64,000 nt of DNA, taken from DTU089 sp964421815 (GTDB taxonomy: Bacteria > Bacillota > Clostridia > Oscillospirales > Acutalibacteraceae). Below are positions 60,912 through 64,000 of this stretch, piece by piece. The position numbers and the translations under genes were made by a program. Position 1 is the stretch's first letter. Every line of letters starts with the position of its first letter. The notes below the pieces were generated by a model. The model did not search any database and had not been told where the DNA came from. It saw nothing but the letters and a program-made list of their open reading frames with translations. The DNA is taken from positions 124,001-188,000 of the forward strand of contig CAYQYT010000002.1 of the NCBI GenBank assembly GCA_964421815.1. Direction: 5' to 3'.

Positions 60912-60955
60912 ACTTCTTTTGCCTCCAAAAAGAATTTTATATATTTATATAGTAA

Positions 60956-60984
60956 ATAATACTATAATTATTCATCAATGTCAA
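60956..60984 (-). promoter_or_regulatory. Promoter of the DUF4234 gene
   Basis: On the minus strand a perfect TTGACA (60984-60979) and TATTAT (60961-60956) are 17 bases apart. Confidence 0.8.
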
Positions 60985-61010
60985 TAAGTATTTGTGTAAA
61001 AACGAAAAGA

Positions 61011-61046
61011 AAGGGATGTAAAAAACTTTCGTTTTTACATCCCCTT
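61011..61046. terminator. Terminator after prs, repeat-family hairpin variant
   Basis: The stem AAGGGATGTAAAAAC / GTTTTTACATCCCCTT (one bulge) encloses TTTC. Read on the minus strand it matches the hairpins at 29.5 and 43.3 kb, with GATGTAAAA in place of GCTGTAAAA. Confidence 0.75.
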
Positions 61047-61053
61047 GAAAATG

Positions 61054-62277
61054 TTAGTTATTGAAAAGAGAGAGTTCATCTTTCTTTTGTTCTTCTTTGT
61101 ATTTTTCAAGTCTCATCTTGATTTTGTCAGCCGGGTTAAGAAGACTTGAAACAGAGCAATCGTGGTTGAGAGTATCAATAATCAGTGAACAGTATTTACT
61201 CATATCAACTTCAAAGTACCAAGGTTTCTGAAGAAGCTCGGGTGTTCTATATACAAGATTCGTTGTGAAAACACCGTTAATAATACCTGCATCATAGGCT
61301 TTGTCAAATTCCTGAAGTCCGTTGCAGAAAAGACCGAAACTGGTACAAACAAAAATGCGGTTTGCTTTAAGCTCTTTAAGTTTTGAGGCAACCTCGATCA
61401 TTGAGTCGCCGGAGGAAATCATATCGTCAATAATAAGGCAATCCTTACCCTCAACATCATCGCCGAGGAATTCATGTGCAAGGATGGGATTTCTGCCGTT
61501 TACAACTACGGAGTAGTCACGGCGTTTATAGAACATACCAAGGTCAATGCCGAGAACGGTTGAATAATAGATGCAACGACCCATACCGCCTTCGTCGGGA
61601 GATATAACCATCATGTGCTCGGAGTCAATTCTAAGGTCTTTAAAATTCTTTGTGAGAGCTTTAATCATTTGGTATGTGGGGGCAACATTTTCAAAGCCTT
61701 TGAGGGGAATTGCATTTTGAACTCTGGGGTCGTGGGCATCAAAGGTGATAATGTTTTCAACACCCATATCAACGCAAAGTTCTTGAAGAGCAATCGCACA
61801 GTCAAGAGATTCCCTTCTTGAGCGCTTGTGTTGCCTGCCCTCGTAAAGCATGGGCATAATAACATTGATTCTTCTTGCTTTACCCTCAACTGCGGAAATT
61901 GCGCGTTTTAGGTTTGCATAGTGTTCATCGGGGGAGTAGTGGCACTCGTAACCATACATATTGTAGGTTAAACCGTGATTGAAACAGTCGCAGATGATGT
62001 ATATATCATAACCGCGTACGGTTTCGTGAAGAACGCATTTGCCCTCACCTGAACCGAATCTTGTGAAGTCCGCGTCAATAATGAACGTATCTCTCTGATA
62101 ACCGTAGAAAGCGATTGTTTCTTTGTGTTCGCTTTCCCGTTCTTCTCTCCAAGAAGTAAGATAGTTGTTGATTTTTTCTGCAAGCTCCTCACAACCGGGA
62201 GTAGCAATAATTCCCAAAGGTCCTACGGGAATTGTGTTTGGAATACCGAATGCATCTGCCACGACATAAACCTCCAT
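61054..62277 (-). CDS. prs: Ribose-phosphate pyrophosphokinase (PRPP synthetase), long variant
   Basis: The enzyme makes PRPP from ribose-5-phosphate and ATP. The 407-residue product is longer than the usual 315. Family features are ETVRGYDIYIICDCFN, MPMLYEGRQHKRSRRESLDC, ENIITFDAHDPRVQNAI (catalytic His region) and the PRPP-binding loop LIIDDMISSGDSMIEV. The loop is DDMISSGDS where most have DDMIDTAGT. The extra length is at the N-terminus and in a C-terminal tail after SLIIDTLNH. A related phosphoribosyltransferase role is possible, but the two-domain layout supports PRPP synthetase. Confidence 0.85.
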   Translation of the reverse strand: MEVYVVADAFGIPNTIPVGPLGIIATPGCEELAEKINNYLTSWREERESEHKETIAFYGYQRDTFIIDADFTRFGSGEGKCVLHETVRGYDIYIICDCFNHGLTYNMYGYECHYSPDEHYANLKRAISAVEGKARRINVIMPMLYEGRQHKRSRRESLDCAIALQELCVDMGVENIITFDAHDPRVQNAIPLKGFENVAPTYQMIKALTKNFKDLRIDSEHMMVISPDEGGMGRCIYYSTVLGIDLGMFYKRRDYSVVVNGRNPILAHEFLGDDVEGKDCLIIDDMISSGDSMIEVASKLKELKANRIFVCTSFGLFCNGLQEFDKAYDAGIINGVFTTNLVYRTPELLQKPWYFEVDMSKYCSLIIDTLNHDCSVSSLLNPADKIKMRLEKYKEEQKKDELSLFNN

Positions 62278-62295
62278 ATTGATTTTATTATTTAT

Positions 62296-62324
62296 ATTGT
62301 ACTAATAATCGACAATCTTTTCAA
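62296..62324 (-). promoter_or_regulatory. Promoter of prs
   Basis: On the minus strand TTGAAA (62324-62319) and TACAAT (62301-62296) are spaced by 17 bases. Confidence 0.65.
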
Positions 62325-62414
62325 GTCAAATACCAAAATATAGAATTAAAATTTATTTGAAGAATAGGCGGACATTTTGTGAAATATCACAAAAAACAAA
62401 GACAACTCCAAAAT

Positions 62415-62474
62415 GCTAACGCCACATAAGGTAGTAATTTGAAAACACATCAAATAATACCTAACGGGCGTTGC
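62415..62474. repeat. Long imperfect hairpin at the edge of the mobile segment
   Basis: GCTAACGCC (62415-62423) pairs with GGGCGTTGC (62466-62474) with one mismatch. Inside it AAGGTA pairs with TACCT, and ATTTG pairs with CAAAT around a 9-base loop. It could be a transposon end, a recombination site or a structured RNA. Confidence 0.45.
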
Positions 62475-62492
62475 AAAGGCAGAAAAAAGGAT

Positions 62493-62535
62493 AGACAGAG
62501 TATTAAGCGGAAATGCTTTTTACTCTGTCTTTTTT
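62493..62535. terminator. Strong terminator-like hairpin
   Basis: AGACAGAGTA and TACTCTGTCT form a perfect 10-base stem with an inner AAGC/GCTT stem, followed by TTTTTTC. Confidence 0.75.
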
Positions 62536-62609
62536 CGTGGAAATAAAATCGCACATTCGTAATTTGAAACTGTTCCTGCTACAATGATACCACAAAGGAG
62601 GTACAGCGT

Positions 62610-62783
62610 ATGCGAGAAAGAAAATACTACTTGGCACTTGATAGTTATGAGCGAAACTTTATCATCGACAGTCTGAATGAACTTCGGAACAAACTGATTT
62701 CGGAAAACAGATATACCGATGCGGTTGATGAACTCATCGTTAAATTCGCTCACGCACCAATTAAAAAATTCAAAGTCAAATGA
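62610..62783 (+). CDS. Small protein of a mobile element
   Basis: A 57-residue frame starts at ATG 62610, with a perfect AAAGGAGG nine bases upstream. It begins MRERKYYLALDSYERNFI and ends in a basic IKKFKVK. It is charged and helical, with no domain I can name. Short proteins of this type occur beside TnpV in conjugative or integrated elements of Clostridia. The next gene follows after 15 bases. Confidence 0.7.
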   Translation: MRERKYYLALDSYERNFIIDSLNELRNKLISENRYTDAVDELIVKFAHAPIKKFKVK

Positions 62784-62798
62784 CGGAGGTTAAAGATT

Positions 62799-63173
62799 AT
62801 GGAAAAGACAGTATTTGAACAAATGGGTGGTACATATAAGCAACAAGGTGATTATCTTATCCCTTGCCTTGCATTACCGGATGAACAAGAACAATCATTG
62901 GGCTTATTCGGGCAAAGGCATTTAAGGTATCTAAAAGAACATCACAAGGTTATATACTACAATCTGCTGACATCCGGCAAACTTAATTCTTATCTTGCGG
63001 AAATCAATGAGCAGGCAGAAAAACGGTATGAATTGATTACGGAGCAGATGAAACAGGCACAAGGCATTACGGAACAGTTAAAGGCTGAAAATTCTTTTGC
63101 GTATGTAAAGAGAATGAATAACATCCGTGCGTGTGCTATGGAGATTGTAAATAAGGAAATCGTATTTGCATAA
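62799..63173 (+). CDS. TnpV-family transposon-encoded protein
   Basis: The 124-residue product has the TnpV pattern: TYKQQGDYLIPCLALPDEQ near the start, GLFGQRHLRYLKEHHKVIYYNLLTSGKL in the middle (GQRHLRYLKEHH, YYNLLTSGKL), and a helical C-terminus rich in Gln, Glu and Ala. TnpV proteins are carried by Tn4451/Tn5397-like elements and conjugative transposons; their function is not settled. The start follows ACGGAGG. It is the main evidence that the right end of the window enters a mobile element. Confidence 0.85.
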   Translation: MEKTVFEQMGGTYKQQGDYLIPCLALPDEQEQSLGLFGQRHLRYLKEHHKVIYYNLLTSGKLNSYLAEINEQAEKRYELITEQMKQAQGITEQLKAENSFAYVKRMNNIRACAMEIVNKEIVFA

Positions 63174-63363
63174 TGTAACGCATTTACAGTCAAAATCGGA
63201 GGGTAGGTACAAAACACCTTGCTCTCCGATTTTGTGCTTTCTAAGCTGTTGAAATTTGAACTTTGCAATTACAAAAAACGTTACATTGGATTGTAAATTT
63301 CAAAGTAACGATAACTGTTCATAAAAAAGTTTCATACTTTTTTGAATTATAGCGAGAAATCTA

Positions 63364-63392
63364 TTGCAATTTTATAAAGGAATATGTATAAT
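63364..63392 (+). promoter_or_regulatory. Promoter of the TetR-type gene
   Basis: TTGCAA (63364-63369) and TATAAT (63387-63392) are 17 bases apart. Confidence 0.75.
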
Positions 63393-63396
63393 ATAG

Positions 63397-63414
63397 TTAC
63401 TGATAGATAAGTAA
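63397..63414 (+). promoter_or_regulatory. Candidate TetR operator
   Basis: TTACT-gatagata-AGTAA is an inverted repeat five bases after the -10, at the expected transcription start. A wider pair, CGTTAC and GTAACG, lies upstream of the promoter. Self-repression is inferred. Confidence 0.45.
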
Positions 63415-63434
63415 GCATAGGAGGTAACGATTGA

Positions 63435-64000
63435 GTGGGTAAGAAACCAATTACCAAAGAAGAAATACAGGCAAGAAAAGAAGAAATCATGGAACAGTGC
63501 TATGAGTGTTATGCTGACCAAGGGTTTTATGGAACCGGAATAAAGGCGCTTGCAAAATACTGCGGATGCACATCAGCAAATCTTTACACATATTTTGAAA
63601 ATGTTGACGAGTTGGTTATTCAATCCACCGAGCATTGTATGAGTAAGGTTGAAGATGATTTTATGGCTAAAGCACCTACGAATGTGGAGGACTTATGGCG
63701 GTTCATTGATGAGATACCATATTGGACCGCTAAGATACACGGAAAGAAATACAGATTGATGTATCAAATCTATACCCACCCGAAATACAGAGGGTACGGG
63801 CAGAAATTCTTCGCAGGTGTGGATAAGCGTTATACGGAATACGCAAAGCTCTTAGAGGGAAAACTGGGTATCCCCTATCAAAAACTGACACCGCTGATTT
63901 TTATTCTGATTCGAGCGTGTGTACACTACGCATTGTTTGAAGATGAATTTTATCTGAAATCTCAGATAGAGGTGCTAAAAGAAAGTTTGGAACTCTTTAT
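63435..64000 (+). CDS. TetR/AcrR-family transcriptional regulator, 3' end missing
   Basis: The frame starts at GTG 63435, ten bases after AGGAGG, and is still open at the end of the window (188 complete codons). The N-terminal helix-turn-helix is clear: AYADQGFYGTGIKALAKYCG with TSANLYTYFENVDELV, the usual SxxxxYxxFxxKxxL pattern (here YTYFENVDEL). The remainder is the helical ligand-binding domain. It may control a neighbouring transporter or resistance gene that lies outside the window. Confidence 0.88.
   Translation, partial: MGKKPITKEEIQARKEEIMEQCYECYADQGFYGTGIKALAKYCGCTSANLYTYFENVDELVIQSTEHCMSKVEDDFMAKAPTNVEDLWRFIDEIPYWTAKIHGKKYRLMYQIYTHPKYRGYGQKFFAGVDKRYTEYAKLLEGKLGIPYQKLTPLIFILIRACVHYALFEDEFYLKSQIEVLKESLELF

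Larger units (their letters stand above)
62278..62609. other. 332-base region between prs and the mobile segment
   Basis: The left 50 bases hold the prs promoter. The middle (62415-62474) is a long imperfect hairpin, and 62493-62535 is a strong terminator-like hairpin; both are listed separately. No open frame with a ribosome binding site is seen before 62610. Confidence 0.6.
62610..64000 (+). mobile_element. Left part of a putative integrated element
   Basis: The TnpV gene, the small upstream frame and a TetR-type regulator form a module unlike the housekeeping genes before it. No integrase, transposase or target-site duplication is in view, and the element probably continues past the window. 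Confidence 0.45.

Noticed and set aside
60243..60959. 238-codon forward frame opposite the phosphoesterase and DUF4234 genes.
   Set aside because: It spans two genuine reverse genes and a terminator, and its Cys/Phe/Ser-rich composition is typical of antisense frames.
62415..62474. Resemblance of the long hairpin to an integron attC site, with GTTAGG and GCGTTAGC on the minus strand.
   Set aside because: The paired core boxes do not follow the attC order, there is no integron integrase and no cassette-like gene, so only a generic hairpin is reported.
1..64000. tRNA, rRNA and CRISPR arrays.
   Set aside because: I saw no cloverleaf, rRNA core or regularly spaced repeat; this is by reading only, without a scan.

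Overview
The window reads as chromosomal DNA of an AT-rich, endospore-forming member of the Clostridia (Firmicutes/Bacillota), most likely an uncultured gut lineage. The grounds are the Firmicutes gene orders (ffh-rpsP-khpA-rimM-trmD, rnc...smc-ftsY, infC-rpmI-rplT, rplU-prp-rpmA, yabP-yabQ-divIC-yabR), sporulation genes (yabP, yabQ, spoIIR, a pdaA-type deacetylase), strong GGAGG ribosome binding sites with TTG/GTG/ATT starts, and a set of enzymes for host-type glycans. I have not computed GC content or run any search, so the lineage stays at class level.

Layout. 1-5.3 kb: translation and RNA modification (ffh 3' part, rpsP, khpA, rimM, trmD), then HPr and uvrC. 5.3-10.8 kb: a reverse NUDIX gene, then rsmD, coaD, a coiled-coil protein and a membrane PASTA protein with a degenerate kinase domain, then the infC operon with an attenuator-type leader. 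10.8-23.6 kb: a dense forward run of SPOUT methyltransferase, dprA, topA, trmFO, rnc, a radical SAM gene, smc, ftsY and rdgB. 23.6-29.5 kb: a lipoprotein, a secreted protein made of two long repeats, and an ABC ATPase-permease fusion. 29.5-38.8 kb: cell-wall and sporulation genes, trmL, a fumarase alpha subunit, ispE, a PHP phosphatase, a pseudouridine synthase and the L21-Prp-L27 operon. 38.9-50.0 kb: sugar genes (GH109-like, BadF-type kinase, GH4, fucose-isomerase-like, GH29 fucosidase), phosphoesterase and transporters. 50.1-56.6 kb: an F-type ATP synthase operon. 56.6-62.3 kb: DUF975, GH27 alpha-galactosidase, phosphoesterase, DUF4234 and PRPP synthetase, all on the minus strand. 62.4-64 kb: the start of an apparent mobile segment with a TnpV-type protein and a TetR-type regulator that runs off the end.

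The most striking feature is the ATP synthase. There is no separate delta gene. One uninterrupted 736-codon frame joins a b-type membrane anchor, a delta/OSCP C-terminal domain and a full alpha subunit. Since F1 has three alpha subunits but one delta, this raises a stoichiometry question. The same operon has a short epsilon without the C-terminal helices and an atpI-like gene whose best-placed start is ATA.

Other points of interest are the PASTA pseudokinase, an FtsY whose acidic region and basic-aromatic end sit at the C-terminus, a hairpin that pairs with the yabP ribosome binding site, a hairpin family repeated three times, and a GH27 enzyme whose barrel is split by an inserted domain. The GH109-like, GH29, GH27 and GH4 enzymes lack classical signal peptides, which suggests that oligosaccharides are taken up and trimmed inside the cell or at the membrane; no sugar importer is visible in this window.
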